Part shown: piece after piece, positions 8,301-17,191 of the stretch
Layout of the letters: each line of letters starts with the position of its first letter
Position numbering within the stretch: position 1 is the stretch's first letter
Assembly: GCF_013044135.1 (NCBI RefSeq)
Contig: NZ_JABEPP010000006.1
Span: 186,001-250,000 of the forward strand
Direction of reading: 5' to 3'
Origin: Enterovirga aerilata
Lineage (GTDB): Bacteria > Pseudomonadota > Alphaproteobacteria > Rhizobiales > Beijerinckiaceae
DNA: 64,000 nucleotides
Notes under the pieces: model-generated
The model's input: the letters and a program-made list of their open reading frames with translations, nothing else
Told to the model about the DNA's origin: nothing
The model's database searches: none
Program-made: the position numbers and the translations under genes

Positions 8301-10385
8301 GTGGCCGACACTCAATCCGGCGTGACCGATCTCAAGGTCGAGGACGGGATCGCCATCGTCACGGTGAACAACCCGCCGGTGAACGCGCTCGGCGCCGCCG
8401 TGCGCGACGGGGTGGCGGCGCGGATGCGAGAAGCGGCAGCGGACCCAGCCACAGAGGCTGTGGTCCTGATCTGCGCCGGCCGCACCTTCTTCGCGGGCGC
8501 CGACATCACCGAGTTCGGCAAGCCGCCCAAGGGCATCCCGCTTGGCGAGCTCGTGACCCTGATCGAGGACATGCCGAAGCCGGTCGTCGCGGCCATCCAC
8601 GGCACTGCCCTCGGCGGCGGGCTCGAGATGGCGCTGGGCTGTCATTACCGTGTTGCGGTCCCATCGGCGCGCGTCGGCCTGCCCGAGGTGAAGCTCGGCA
8701 TCCTGCCCGGCGCGGGCGGCACGCAGCGGCTCCCGCGCATTGTCGGGGTGGAGCGGGCGCTGGAGATGATCACCTCCGGCGAACATGTCCCGGCGCCGAA
8801 GGCCAAGGAGGCCGGGCTCATCGACGAGCTCGCGCCGGAGGAGGGCCTGCGCCAGGCGGCGCTCGATTTCGCCAAGCGCCTCGTCGCCGAAGGAAAGGGG
8901 CCCCGGAAGGTCCGCGACCTGTCCGACAAGGTTGAGGCCGCGCGCGGCAAGCCCGAGGTCTTCGCCGATTTCGCCAAGGCGAATGCGCGCAGGTTCCGCG
9001 GCTTCGAGGCGCCTGCCGCCTGCATCGAGGCGGTCAAGGCGGCGGTCGAGCTGCCCTTCGAGCAGGGCATCGCGAAGGAGCGCGATCTCTTCCTGAAGCT
9101 CGTCGCCGGCACCCAGTCGAAGGCCCAGCGCTACGTGTTTTTCGCCGAGCGCGAGGTGCGCAAGATCCCCGACCTGCCGGACGACACGCCGACCCTCCCC
9201 GTCAACTCCGTCGGCATCATCGGCGCGGGCACGATGGGCGGCGGCATCGCCATGAACTTCCTGAATGCCGGCATCCCGGTGACGATCGTCGAGATGAAGC
9301 AGGAGGCGCTCGACCGCGGCCTCTCGGTCATCCGCAAGAACTACGAGGCGAGCGCGGCCAAGGGCCGCCTCAAGCCGGAGGATGTCGAAAAGCGCATGTC
9401 CCTCATCACGGGCACGCTCGACTTCGAGGCGCTCTCGACGCCCGATCTCGTCATCGAGGCGGTCTACGAGAACATGGACATCAAGAAGGACGTGTTCCGC
9501 CGCCTCGACAAGATCGCCAAGCCCGGCGCGATCCTGGCCTCCAACACCTCCTACCTGAACGTCGACGAGATCGCCTCGGTCACCAGCCGGCCGGAGAGCG
9601 TCATCGGCATGCACTTCTTCTCGCCGGCGAACGTGATGAAGCTGCTGGAGGTTGTGCGCGCCGAGAAGGCGTCGAAGGAGGTCGTCGCCACCGCCGTCAA
9701 GCTCGCGCCGAAGATCGGCAAGATCGGCGTGCTGGTCGGCGTCTGCTACGGCTTCGTGGGCAACCGCATGCTCGCCGAGCGCCAGCGCGAGGCGAACCGG
9801 CTCGTCGAGGAGGGCGCGATGCCGTGGGACGTGGACCGCGTCCTCTACGAGTTCGGCCTCCCCATGGGGCCATTCGCGATGAGCGACCTCGCGGGGCTCG
9901 ACATCGGCTGGTCGCGCGAGACCTCCAAGGGCGAGACGCTGCGCGAGAAGCTCTGCGAGATGGACCGCCGCGGTCAGAAGACCGGGGCGGGCTTCTACGA
10001 CTACGACGCGAACCGGAAGGCGACGCCCTCGCCGATCGTCGAGCAGATGGTGCTCGACCATTCGAAGCAGAAGGGCATTACGCGTCGGCAGATTTCCGAT
10101 GCCGAGATCCTGGAACGTCTGATCTATCCGATGATCAACGAGGGCGCGAAGATCCTGGAGGAGGGCAAGGCGATCCGGGCCTCCGACATCGACATGGTCT
10201 GGATCAACGGCTACGGCTGGCCCGTCTATCGCGGCGGTCCCATGTTCTATGCCGACACGGTGGGGCTCGAGAACGTGCTCGCCCGCATGGAGCAATGGGA
10301 GCGCGAGATCGGCCCCGAGTTCAGGCCGTCGGATCTCCTCCGCCGCAAGGTCGAGGCCGGCGAGACATTTACGGGCGCGGCGTAG
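8301..10385 (+). CDS. Bifunctional enoyl-CoA hydratase/3-hydroxyacyl-CoA dehydrogenase
   Basis: A 694-aa fusion. Residues 1 to about 290 form a crotonase domain with an oxyanion-hole/active-site region ([29 protein letters not shown] at 99-113, [15 protein letters not shown] with Glu129). From 303 an NAD-binding Rossmann domain begins ([11 protein letters not shown] at 305-315), followed by HAD catalytic segments ([30 protein letters not shown]). It performs hydration and NAD-dependent oxidation in beta-oxidation, resembling FadJ/peroxisomal bifunctional enzymes. The start is GTG at 8301, with GGGAGG upstream; in-frame sequence before it is not conserved-looking. The partner thiolase is at 6151. 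Confidence 0.94.
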   Translation: MADTQSGVTDLKVEDGIAIVTVNNPPVNALGAAVRDGVAARMREAAADPATEAVVLICAGRTFFAGADITEFGKPPKGIPLGELVTLIEDMPKPVVAAIHGTALGGGLEMALGCHYRVAVPSARVGLPEVKLGILPGAGGTQRLPRIVGVERALEMITSGEHVPAPKAKEAGLIDELAPEEGLRQAALDFAKRLVAEGKGPRKVRDLSDKVEAARGKPEVFADFAKANARRFRGFEAPAACIEAVKAAVELPFEQGIAKERDLFLKLVAGTQSKAQRYVFFAEREVRKIPDLPDDTPTLPVNSVGIIGAGTMGGGIAMNFLNAGIPVTIVEMKQEALDRGLSVIRKNYEASAAKGRLKPEDVEKRMSLITGTLDFEALSTPDLVIEAVYENMDIKKDVFRRLDKIAKPGAILASNTSYLNVDEIASVTSRPESVIGMHFFSPANVMKLLEVVRAEKASKEVVATAVKLAPKIGKIGVLVGVCYGFVGNRMLAERQREANRLVEEGAMPWDVDRVLYEFGLPMGPFAMSDLAGLDIGWSRETSKGETLREKLCEMDRRGQKTGAGFYDYDANRKATPSPIVEQMVLDHSKQKGITRRQISDAEILERLIYPMINEGAKILEEGKAIRASDIDMVWINGYGWPVYRGGPMFYADTVGLENVLARMEQWEREIGPEFRPSDLLRRKVEAGETFTGAA

Positions 10386-10396
10386 CAGGCGGTGTC

Positions 10397-10645
10397 ATGG
10401 CCGGGCCTGTCCCGGCCAATGTTCCCGACGTCGGTCATGTTGAGAAAGGCGCGGAGCGCCGTCTCGAAACACGCTCCCTGTCATTCCCGGCCGAAGGCGG
10501 CGGAGCCGCCGGAGGGGAAGGGAATCCAGGACGCCGCGGGCTTTCGGGGCTGGATCCCCTTCCCGCCTGCTGCGCAGGCGCCGGGGACGACAAAGTGCAG
10601 CGGGGCGGCCCCACGCTTGTCATGGTCGGGCTCGACCCGACCATC
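10397..10645. repeat. Cluster of GC-rich intergenic palindromes (rhizobial-type)
   Basis: The gap after the bifunctional gene holds several hairpins. These are TGGCCGGG-CCTGT-CCCGGCCA at 10398-10418, a GGCGGC-rich arm near 10495-10515 with its partner at about 10545-10580, and ATGGTCGGG-CTCGA-CCCGACCAT at 10622-10644. The same style of element is dispersed in Bradyrhizobium/Methylobacterium-like genomes; copies elsewhere cannot be tested here. No credible gene lies in this stretch. Confidence 0.65.
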
Positions 10646-10677
10646 CAGGGTGTGGGCCGTTGGAGCCGGTTGTCCGC

Positions 10678-11373
<696 letters not shown>

Positions 11374-11431
11374 GGTTGCATGATATAACTGAATGGGCTA
11401 CGGTCAAGCATCAACAGGGGAGAAGGCGCCG

Positions 11432-11866
11432 ATGGCCAAACTGATCTTCGTGAACCTGCCCGTGACCGATCTGAAGCGGTCTGTCGCGTTCTATGAGGCC
11501 GTCGGCGCGACGAGGAACCCGCAATTCAGCGACGACACGGCAGCCTGCATGGTCTTCTCCGAAACGATCCACGCCATGCTGCTGACGCACGACAAGTGGC
11601 GGCAATTCACGACGAAGCCGATCCCGGACGCGCATGTTACGGCGCAGGTGCTGATCTGCCTCTCGGAGGACACGCGTGACGGCGTCGACGCAACGGTCGG
11701 CAAGGCCGGGTCTGCCGGCGGCAGGCTCGATCCGACCCCGACCCAGGATTTCGGCTTCATGTATGGCCGCTCCTTCGAGGATCCGGACGGCCACATCTGG
11801 GAGGTGATGTGGATGGATGTCGAGGCCGCCAAGACCGCCATGTGCGGTGACCAGCAGGCCGCCTGA
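11432..11866 (+). CDS. VOC-superfamily (glyoxalase/bleomycin-resistance-like) protein
   Basis: A 144-aa single VOC module: MAKLIFVNLPVTDLKRSVAF at the start, SFEDPDGHIWEVMWMD at the C-terminal metal-site strand. These proteins are metal-dependent isomerases, dioxygenases or binding proteins; the substrate is unknown. The start at 11432 follows GGGAGAAGG. First gene of a four-gene plus-strand cassette (VOC, YCII, DUF1428, PhnB-like) divergent from HxlR. Confidence 0.88.
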   Translation: MAKLIFVNLPVTDLKRSVAFYEAVGATRNPQFSDDTAACMVFSETIHAMLLTHDKWRQFTTKPIPDAHVTAQVLICLSEDTRDGVDATVGKAGSAGGRLDPTPTQDFGFMYGRSFEDPDGHIWEVMWMDVEAAKTAMCGDQQAA

Positions 11867-11903
11867 GCGGCCTGGGACAAAGAACGGATCAGGAGGGGCG
11901 ACG

Positions 11904-12326
11904 ATGCGCGTGATGGTCCTGGTGAAGGCCACGACGGACAGCGAGGCGGGGCTGATGCCCTCGGCCGAGCTGCTGGACGCCATGGGGAAGTACAACGAGG
12001 AGCTCGTGAATGCCGGCATCATGCAGAGCGGCGACGGCCTGAAGCCGTCGAGCCACGGCAAGCGGATCGCGTTCGACGGTGCGAGCCGCACCGTCATCGA
12101 TGGGCCGTTCGCGGCGACGGGCGAGCTCGTGGCCGGGTTCTGGATCTGGAACGTCAGGGACATGGACGAGGCGGTGGCGTGGGCGAAGCGCTGCCCCAAC
12201 CCCATGCCTGGCCCGAGCGAGCTCGAGATCCGGCCATTCTACGAAATGGAGGATTTCGGAGAGACTCTGACACCGGAGGTCACCGAGTTGCTCGACCGGA
12301 CGCGAGCAAAGCTGGCCGGGCACTAG
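11904..12326 (+). CDS. YCII-related domain protein
   Basis: A 140-aa YciI-like protein (MRVMVLVKATTDSEAG, then LDAMGKYNEELVNAGIM, then GEL-containing VAGFWIWNVRDMDEAVAWAK). The family forms dimeric alpha/beta barrels with a conserved His-Asp pair in YciI itself; biochemical role unknown. In many genomes this gene sits beside an ECF sigma factor and DUF1428/VOC genes; here the sigma gene is absent and an HxlR regulator stands in. Start at 11904 after AGGAGGGG. Confidence 0.88.
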   Translation: MRVMVLVKATTDSEAGLMPSAELLDAMGKYNEELVNAGIMQSGDGLKPSSHGKRIAFDGASRTVIDGPFAATGELVAGFWIWNVRDMDEAVAWAKRCPNPMPGPSELEIRPFYEMEDFGETLTPEVTELLDRTRAKLAGH

Positions 12327-12355
12327 GCATCGCAAACAATCGGGAGGAAGCGAGA

Positions 12356-12712
12356 ATGAGCTATGTCGAGGGCTTCGTGCTGGCTGTGCCCGCTGCGAAC
12401 AAGGAGAGCTTCCGCACAATGGCCGAGACGGCAGGCCAGGTCTTCCTGGACCATGGCGCGACCCGCGTCGTGGAATGCTGGGGCGACGATGTCCCGGACG
12501 GCAAGCTGACCGACTTCAAGAGGGCCGTGAAGGCGGAGGACGGCGAGGTCGTCGTGTTCTCCTGGATCGAGTGGCCATCCAAGGAAGCGCGCTACACCGG
12601 CCAGAAGAAGGTCATGGAGGATCCGCGCATGAGGATGGGCGGCGACATGCCGTTCGATGGCAAGCGCATGATCTATGGCGGGTTCATGCCGATCGTCTCT
12701 TTCGGGAGGTGA
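12356..12712 (+). CDS. DUF1428 family protein (YbaA-like)
   Basis: A 118-aa protein with the DUF1428 pattern: MSYVEGFVLAVPAANKESFR, WGDDVPDGKLTDFKRAVKA, VVFSWIEWPSKEAR and a C-terminal MPFDGKRMIYGGFMPIVSF. Of ferredoxin-like alpha/beta-barrel type with unknown function. Start after GGGAGGAAG; 29 bases after the YCII gene, 4 bases before the next gene, so operonic. Confidence 0.92.
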   Translation: MSYVEGFVLAVPAANKESFRTMAETAGQVFLDHGATRVVECWGDDVPDGKLTDFKRAVKAEDGEVVVFSWIEWPSKEARYTGQKKVMEDPRMRMGGDMPFDGKRMIYGGFMPIVSFGR

Positions 12713-12716
12713 GGCA

Positions 12717-13196
12717 GTGGCCGCCATCACGCCCTGCCTCTGGTTCGACGGCGTCGCCGAGGAGGCGGCCCGGTTCTATGCCGGACTCGTTCCCGACAGC
12801 CGCGTCGACCGCGTCAACCGCTCGCCGGCAGATACGCCCTCCGGTCCTGCCGGCTCGGTCCTGACCGTGGAGTTCACCTTGCGGGGCCAGCCGTTCCTCG
12901 GCCTGAACGGCGGGCCGCTCTTCAAGTTCAACGAGGCGGTCTCTTTCATCCTCGATTGCGAGGACCAGGCGGAGGTCGACCGATACTGGGATGCGCTCGG
13001 AGAGGGTGGCGAGCCGGGCCCGTGCGGCTGGCTCAAGGACCGTTACGGCCTCTCCTGGCAGGTGGTGCCGCGCGAGGCTATCGACATGTTGCGCGATCCC
13101 GATCAGGCGCGCGCCGGCCGCGTCATGACCGCGATCATGGGCATGGGGAAGCTCGACCTCGCCGAGCTCCGGCGCGTCTACAAGGGTGGCGCATGA
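12717..13196 (+). CDS. PhnB-like VOC protein (3-demethylubiquinone methyltransferase-like fold)
   Basis: A 159-aa protein beginning at GTG (VAAITPCLWFDGVAEEAARF), with FTLRGQPFLGLNGGPLFKF and a C-terminal DRYGLSWQVVPREAIDML, the standard layout of the PhnB/'3-dmu-9_3-mt' VOC subfamily. Often misannotated as a methyltransferase; no SAM site is present. The GTG start is supported by GGGAGG 8 bases upstream, inside the end of the DUF1428 gene. Its TGA overlaps the ATG of the GST remnant. Confidence 0.88.
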   Translation: MAAITPCLWFDGVAEEAARFYAGLVPDSRVDRVNRSPADTPSGPAGSVLTVEFTLRGQPFLGLNGGPLFKFNEAVSFILDCEDQAEVDRYWDALGEGGEPGPCGWLKDRYGLSWQVVPREAIDMLRDPDQARAGRVMTAIMGMGKLDLAELRRVYKGGA

Positions 13197-13440
13197 ACCT
13201 CGCCCTCTACGCGCACCCGTTCTCGTCCTACTGCCGGAAGGTCCTGGTTGCCCTCTGCGAGAATGAGACGCCGTTCACCTATCGGGTGCTCGGACCGGAG
13301 GATCCGGGGCTTTCGACAAGATGCGTGAGCTCTGGCCCATCGGCAAGTTTCCCCATCCTCGCCGACGGCGGCCGGACGATGGCCCCGTCCAGCATCATCA
13401 TCGAGCGTCTCGGGTTTCCGGCTGATCCGGCCCGGCACAG
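13193..13440 (+). pseudogene. Glutathione S-transferase remnant (frameshifted, C-domain missing)
   Basis: Translation starts as a GST thioredoxin domain (NLALYAHPFSSYCRKVLVALC, FTYRVLGPEDPG). It then leaves frame around 13309 and returns around 13350. The expected segment AFDKMRELWPIGKF is readable in another frame between the two shifts, after which PILADGG and SSIIIERLGF resume. This looks like a lost G followed by a gained base. The helical C-terminal domain (about 130 residues) is absent; the frame simply runs into the next gene. ATG overlaps the previous TGA, so it was once the last gene of the cassette. Confidence 0.8.
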
Positions 13441-13492
13441 GGAACCGTCCCGTACGACCGTCGTTCAGCTAGGCTCAGGAGGAAGGGACGGA

Positions 13493-13750
13493 ATGAAGAA
13501 ACTTCTGCTCGCGGCGCTGCTCGGACTCGGTCTGGTTGGCGGGGTAGCGACCGTCGGAACACCCACGCCCGCCATGGCGCAGGGCAAGATCTATTACGGC
13601 CCGGGCGGCCCCGGCTACGGCTCCGCCTACCGTCCTTACCGGCCAGGCTATCGCGGGCGCTACGTGGCGCCGCGTCCCTATGGTTATCGCCGGGGCTATT
13701 CGGGACCGCGCCGGGGCTATCACGGTCCGCGTCACTACTACCGCCGGTAA
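13493..13750 (+). CDS. Small secreted Gly/Tyr/Arg-rich protein
   Basis: An 85-aa protein with a clear Sec signal peptide (MKKLLLAALLGLGLVGGVAT, cleavage probable after AMA at about 28). The mature part consists of GPGGPGYG, YRPYRPGYRGRY and repeated RRGYSGPRRGYHGP-like units. Strongly basic and Tyr-rich, similar to small periplasmic/envelope proteins of alphaproteobacteria with no defined role. Start after a strong AGGAGGAAGGGA. It is in frame with the upstream GST remnant, but has its own ribosome-binding site. Confidence 0.85.
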   Translation: MKKLLLAALLGLGLVGGVATVGTPTPAMAQGKIYYGPGGPGYGSAYRPYRPGYRGRYVAPRPYGYRRGYSGPRRGYHGPRHYYRR

Positions 13751-13924
13751 CCCGCCCGGTGCCCGGCGGCTCGATCGGGGACAGTCCCATCGCCGAGCTG
13801 CGTGACAACGAGCCGATCAAGCAGCGCCATCCGGCGGTGTAGCGACAACAGAGCGCCCGACGCCTCTTACCGGCATCCGTCGCGCGCCGCCGGCGCTCGC
13901 GTCGCGGCTGGGGGGCGAGGCTCG
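13751..13924. other. Intergenic stretch without a supported gene
   Basis: 174 bases between the small secreted protein and the convergent ModE-like gene. A 27-codon reading from GTG 13759 to 13842 (ending EPIKQRHPAV) is visible but lacks a ribosome-binding site and any recognisable family; no terminator with a T-run was found. Confidence 0.5.
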
Positions 13925-14911
13925 TCAGCCGATCCCGCCTGCCGATGAGTACCCGCCGAACTCCTCCAGCAGGCTCGCGGCAGCCTGGGCCACCTCGTCC
14001 AGAACGGGCGAGGCGAGGCCTCGATCGGCGACGAGGAAGAAGGTCTCGATGCCGAGCGGCACGAACGCGAGGCCGAGCGCGTCCGCCGCCGCGCGGACAC
14101 CGAGCCCGGCATCCGCGCCTCCGGCCGCCACGGTTGCGGCGACCGCCTGGTGGGTGAATTCCTCGCTCGCATATCCGACGATGGAACGGGGATCGAGGCC
14201 TTCCCCCGCCAGCATCCGGTCGAGCCAGGCTCGCGTGCCGGAATCCCGCTGGCGATTGATCAGGCGGGCCCGCTTCCGCACGAGATCGGCCAGCGAGGCG
14301 ATCCCGAGCGGGTTGCCTCTGCCCAGGATGAGCCCCTGCTCGCGCCGGAAGATCGGCCTCGCGCTCCATCGAGCCGCCAGGGAGGGATCGGGTTCGGCGC
14401 CGCCGAAATGGCAGCCTGCGACATCGACATCGCCGGCTGCGAGGCGCCGGAGAGCGGCCTCGCTCCCCGTGACCGCCACATCCACGTCGGTGCGTCCGGA
14501 CAGCACTCGCGCGAGGAGCGGATCGTGGCTCGTCGCGATCCGAAGAGGCCGAACCCTCGTCTCCGCAAGCGACGCGAGCCCTGCCTCAAGAAGGCTCTGC
14601 TCCGCCTCCAGCGCGGCCGCGAGCCGTGCCCGCGATGTCGAGAGCGCCTCCCGCAGTTCCCGGCCGAACGGGGTGAGAGCCGTGCCGTGCCCCTTCGTCT
14701 TCACCACGACATTGCGGCCGAGGTTCTTCTCGATCGTGCGCAGCCGATCCCAGGCCGACCGGTAGGAGAGGCCCAGACCTTCGGCTGCCCCGCGCAACGT
14801 CCGGCGCTCGGAGATGCCTTCCAACAGCGCAAGGGTCTCCGGGATCGCAAGCTCGCCGCCTGAAACGACAAGCGATCCGGCAAATTCCAGCCGCGCCCGC
14901 ATATGCAGCAT
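13925..14911 (-). CDS. ModE-like regulator with periplasmic-binding-protein domain
   Basis: A 328-aa protein combining a ModE/LysR-type N-terminal winged helix (about 18-85: ALLEGISERRTLRGAAEGLG, SYRSAWDRLRTIEKNLG, KTKGHGTALTPFG) with a PBP-like C-terminal domain (about 115-320: LRIATSHDPLLARVL, RLAAGDVDVAGCHF, INRQRDSGTRAWLD, AVAATVAAGGADAGLGVRA). This architecture (COG1910-type) is found next to molybdate/tungstate transporters and probably binds an oxyanion or Moco precursor to repress transport. It diverges from tupB with only 35 bp between starts, so it very likely controls it. ATG 14902 is an alternative start. Confidence 0.88.
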   Translation of the reverse strand: MLHMRARLEFAGSLVVSGGELAIPETLALLEGISERRTLRGAAEGLGLSYRSAWDRLRTIEKNLGRNVVVKTKGHGTALTPFGRELREALSTSRARLAAALEAEQSLLEAGLASLAETRVRPLRIATSHDPLLARVLSGRTDVDVAVTGSEAALRRLAAGDVDVAGCHFGGAEPDPSLAARWSARPIFRREQGLILGRGNPLGIASLADLVRKRARLINRQRDSGTRAWLDRMLAGEGLDPRSIVGYASEEFTHQAVAATVAAGGADAGLGVRAAADALGLAFVPLGIETFFLVADRGLASPVLDEVAQAAASLLEEFGGYSSAGGIG

Positions 14912-14946
14912 GTCTCATATTGATGATGGTCGACACTCCATAACAT
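14912..14946. promoter_or_regulatory. 35-bp divergent control region of the tungstate locus
   Basis: Only 35 bases separate the ModE-like start from tupB; the stretch is AT-rich relative to its surroundings (around CTCATATTGATGATGG and CATAACATAT). No Shine-Dalgarno precedes tupB ATG 14947, so tupB may be leaderless or start at the ATG-ATG at 14956/14959. The regulator's operator must lie in or next to this interval; its exact sequence cannot be assigned. Confidence 0.55.
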
Positions 14947-15651
14947 ATGCCTGTCATGATGGAGAGCCTCGGCCAGGCGGTCCTGCTCGTCGGTACCCTC
15001 GATCGAGAGGTCGCGGCGATCGCTCTCCTGTCGCTGCGGGTGAGCCTCACGGCGGTCTTCCTCGGCTGCCTCGTCGGCGTACCGCTCGGCGCGTTCCTCG
15101 GCGTCACGCGCTTTCCGGGCCGTGGCGTGGTCGTGGCGGTGCTCAACGCCTTCATGGGCCTGCCGGCCGTGGTCGTCGGCCTCCTCGTCTACCTGCTGCT
15201 GTCGCGGTCCGGGCCGCTTGGCGGGCTCGGGCTTCTGTTCACGCCGGGCGCCATGATCGTCGCCCAGACGCTGCTGGTCACGCCGCTGATCGCCGCGCTC
15301 GTGCGCCAGATCGTCGAAGATGCCGACCGCGAACTCGGGGAGCAGCTCCGTTCCCTCCGCCTCGGAAGCTGGCGGCGCGCCTTCGTACTCGTCTTCGATA
15401 CCCGCTTCTCGCTCGTCGTCGCGACGCTGGCCGCCTTCGGGCGGGCCGTCTCGGAGGTCGGCGCCGTGCTCGTGGTCGGCGGCAACATCGCCGGCTTCAC
15501 CCGCACCATGACGACCGCGATCTCGCTCGAGACTCAAAAAGGCGACCTGCCGCTCGCGCTTGCGCTGGGGCTCGTCCTCATCGGCATCGTACTTGCGGTG
15601 AACGGCCTCGCCTCGACGGTCAGGGCCGCCGCCATGCGGGCCTATGGATGA
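14947..15651 (+). CDS. tupB: Tungstate ABC transporter permease TupB
   Basis: A 234-aa inner-membrane permease with about six hydrophobic helices and a BPD_transp_1 EAA-like loop (ADRELGEQLRSLRLGSWRRA). The segment AAFGRAVSEVGAVLVVGGN is characteristic of the TupB/WtpB/ModB group, and GFTRTMTTAISLETQKGDLP is close to TupB proteins. It imports tungstate with TupC and TupA. Its TGA overlaps the ATG-ATG of tupC. Start ATG 14947 is chosen as the longest credible one; it lacks a clear ribosome-binding site. Confidence 0.88.
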   Translation: MPVMMESLGQAVLLVGTLDREVAAIALLSLRVSLTAVFLGCLVGVPLGAFLGVTRFPGRGVVVAVLNAFMGLPAVVVGLLVYLLLSRSGPLGGLGLLFTPGAMIVAQTLLVTPLIAALVRQIVEDADRELGEQLRSLRLGSWRRAFVLVFDTRFSLVVATLAAFGRAVSEVGAVLVVGGNIAGFTRTMTTAISLETQKGDLPLALALGLVLIGIVLAVNGLASTVRAAAMRAYG

Positions 15652-16382
15652 TGGCCGTGACGCCGATCGTCATCTCCGGCCTGGTCTTCCGTCGCGGCGG
15701 ACGGGCCGTGCTCGACGGCCTGACGGCCTCGATCGCCGCGACGGGGATCACCGCCATCGTGGGCCCCAACGGTGCCGGCAAGAGCGTGACGCTCCGCATT
15801 CTCGACGGCCTGCTCCAGCCGGATGCCGGCGAGGTCCGGTTCGGCCGCGGGGCGGGGGCGGACGTTCGCCGTGCGCTCGTCTTCCAGCGCCCGGCCCTGA
15901 TCCGGGCGAGCGTCGAGGCGAATGTCGCCCTCGGTCTCGCCGCCGCAGGCTCCGGACTGGGGCGAGCCGCCCGGCGGGAGCGGATCGCGGCTGCGCTCCA
16001 CCGCGTCGGCCTCGGGGACCGCGCCCGGGATCCGGCCCGGAAGCTGTCCGGCGGCGAGCAGCAGCGCCTCGCGCTCGCGCGCGCCCTGGTGGGCGGGCCC
16101 GACCTGCTTCTTCTGGATGAGCCGACGGCCAATCTCGATCCTGGCGCGACCGAGGCCATCGAGGAGTTGGTCCGCGGCGAGGCGGCGGCCGGCACGAAGG
16201 TGATCCTCGTCTCGCACAATCTCGGCCAGGTCGCCCGTCTCGCCGACGACCTGCTGGTCCTCGACAGGGGCCGCGCCGTCGAGCACGGGCCGGCCCAGGC
16301 CGTCCTACAAGCCCCGAGAACGGCCGAGGCTCGGGCCTACCTCAAAGGAGAATTGCCATGGACCGCATTCGCCGCAGCTTGA
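15648..16382 (+). CDS. tupC: Tungstate ABC transporter ATP-binding protein TupC
   Basis: A 244-aa ABC ATPase: Walker A GPNGAGKSVT (about 41-50), Q-loop region LVFQRPALI, signature KLSGGEQQRLALARAL, Walker B LLLLDEPTANLD, H-loop LVSHNLGQVARL. It energises tungstate/molybdate uptake. Start ATG 15648 overlaps the tupB stop, and its end overlaps the tupA start by 25 bases, so the three are tightly coupled. Confidence 0.92.
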   Translation: MMAVTPIVISGLVFRRGGRAVLDGLTASIAATGITAIVGPNGAGKSVTLRILDGLLQPDAGEVRFGRGAGADVRRALVFQRPALIRASVEANVALGLAAAGSGLGRAARRERIAAALHRVGLGDRARDPARKLSGGEQQRLALARALVGGPDLLLLDEPTANLDPGATEAIEELVRGEAAAGTKVILVSHNLGQVARLADDLLVLDRGRAVEHGPAQAVLQAPRTAEARAYLKGELPWTAFAAA

Positions 16383-17191
16383 TCGCGCTCGCATTGCTGT
16401 TCCTCGGGACCGCCGCCGTCCCGGCCCAGGAGCAGCGTTCCATCACGGTCGCGTCGACCACCTCGACCGAGCAGTCCGGCCTCTTCGGCCACCTTCTGCC
16501 GCGCTTCACACAGAAGACCGGGATCCAGGTCAAGGTGGTGGCGCTCGGGACGGGCCAGGCTCTCGATGTCGGCCGGCGGGGCGACGCGGACGTGGTCTTC
16601 GTTCACGACCGGGCCGCCGAGGAGAAATTCGTCGGCGAGGGCTTCGGCGTGAAGCGGCTCGAGGTCATGTACAACGACTTCGTGCTCGTCGGGCCGAAGG
16701 ACGACCCGGCCAAGGCGGCCGGCAAGGACGTGCTCGAAGGTCTGCGCCGGATCGCGGCTGCGAAGGCGCCGTTCGTCTCGCGGGGGGACAGGTCGGGGAC
16801 GCACGCGGCCGAGCTGCGATACTGGAAGGACGCCGGCATCGACATCGCGGCCGCCAGGGGCGAGTGGTACCGGGAGATCGGGCAGGGAATGGGTCCGGCG
16901 CTCAACACGGCCTCTGCCCAGAACGCCTATGTGCTGGCCGATCGCGGCACCTGGCTGTCGTTCAAGAACCGCGGCGACCTTGCGATCCTGGTCGAAGGGG
17001 ATCGCCGCCTCTTCAACCAGTACGGCGTGATGCTCGTGAACCCGGCCAAGCACCCGCATGTCAAAGCCCAGGAGGGACAGGCCTTCATCGATTGGCTCGT
17101 CTCGCCGGAAGGGCAGGCGGCCATCGCGGACTACAAGATCGGCGGGGAGCAACTGTTCTTCCCGAACGCCGCGCCGGCAGGGCGGGCGTGA
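16358..17191 (+). CDS. tupA: Tungstate-binding periplasmic protein TupA
   Basis: A 277-aa substrate-binding protein with a signal peptide (IRRSLIALALLFLGTAAVPAQ, cleavage near 23). The family motif ITVASTTSTEQSGLFGHLLP carries the Thr/Ser cluster that contacts the oxyanion, followed by DADVVFVHDRAAEEKFV, FVSRGDRSGTHAAELRYW and QNAYVLADRGTWLSF. These match TupA rather than ModA. An AAAGGAG lies 8 bases before the ATG, within tupC. The order B-C-A with the ModE-like regulator opposite makes a self-contained tungstate locus. Confidence 0.93.
   Translation: MDRIRRSLIALALLFLGTAAVPAQEQRSITVASTTSTEQSGLFGHLLPRFTQKTGIQVKVVALGTGQALDVGRRGDADVVFVHDRAAEEKFVGEGFGVKRLEVMYNDFVLVGPKDDPAKAAGKDVLEGLRRIAAAKAPFVSRGDRSGTHAAELRYWKDAGIDIAAARGEWYREIGQGMGPALNTASAQNAYVLADRGTWLSFKNRGDLAILVEGDRRLFNQYGVMLVNPAKHPHVKAQEGQAFIDWLVSPEGQAAIADYKIGGEQLFFPNAAPAGRA

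Noticed and set aside
8220-10295. 691-codon minus-strand open frame opposite the bifunctional beta-oxidation gene
   Set aside because: Antisense shadow, His/Leu/Ala/Arg-rich, no ribosome-binding site and no recognisable domain.
13759-13842. 27-codon reading ending EPIKQRHPAV, considered as the lost C-terminus of the GST
   Set aside because: No similarity to a GST C-domain could be supported and there is no ribosome-binding site.
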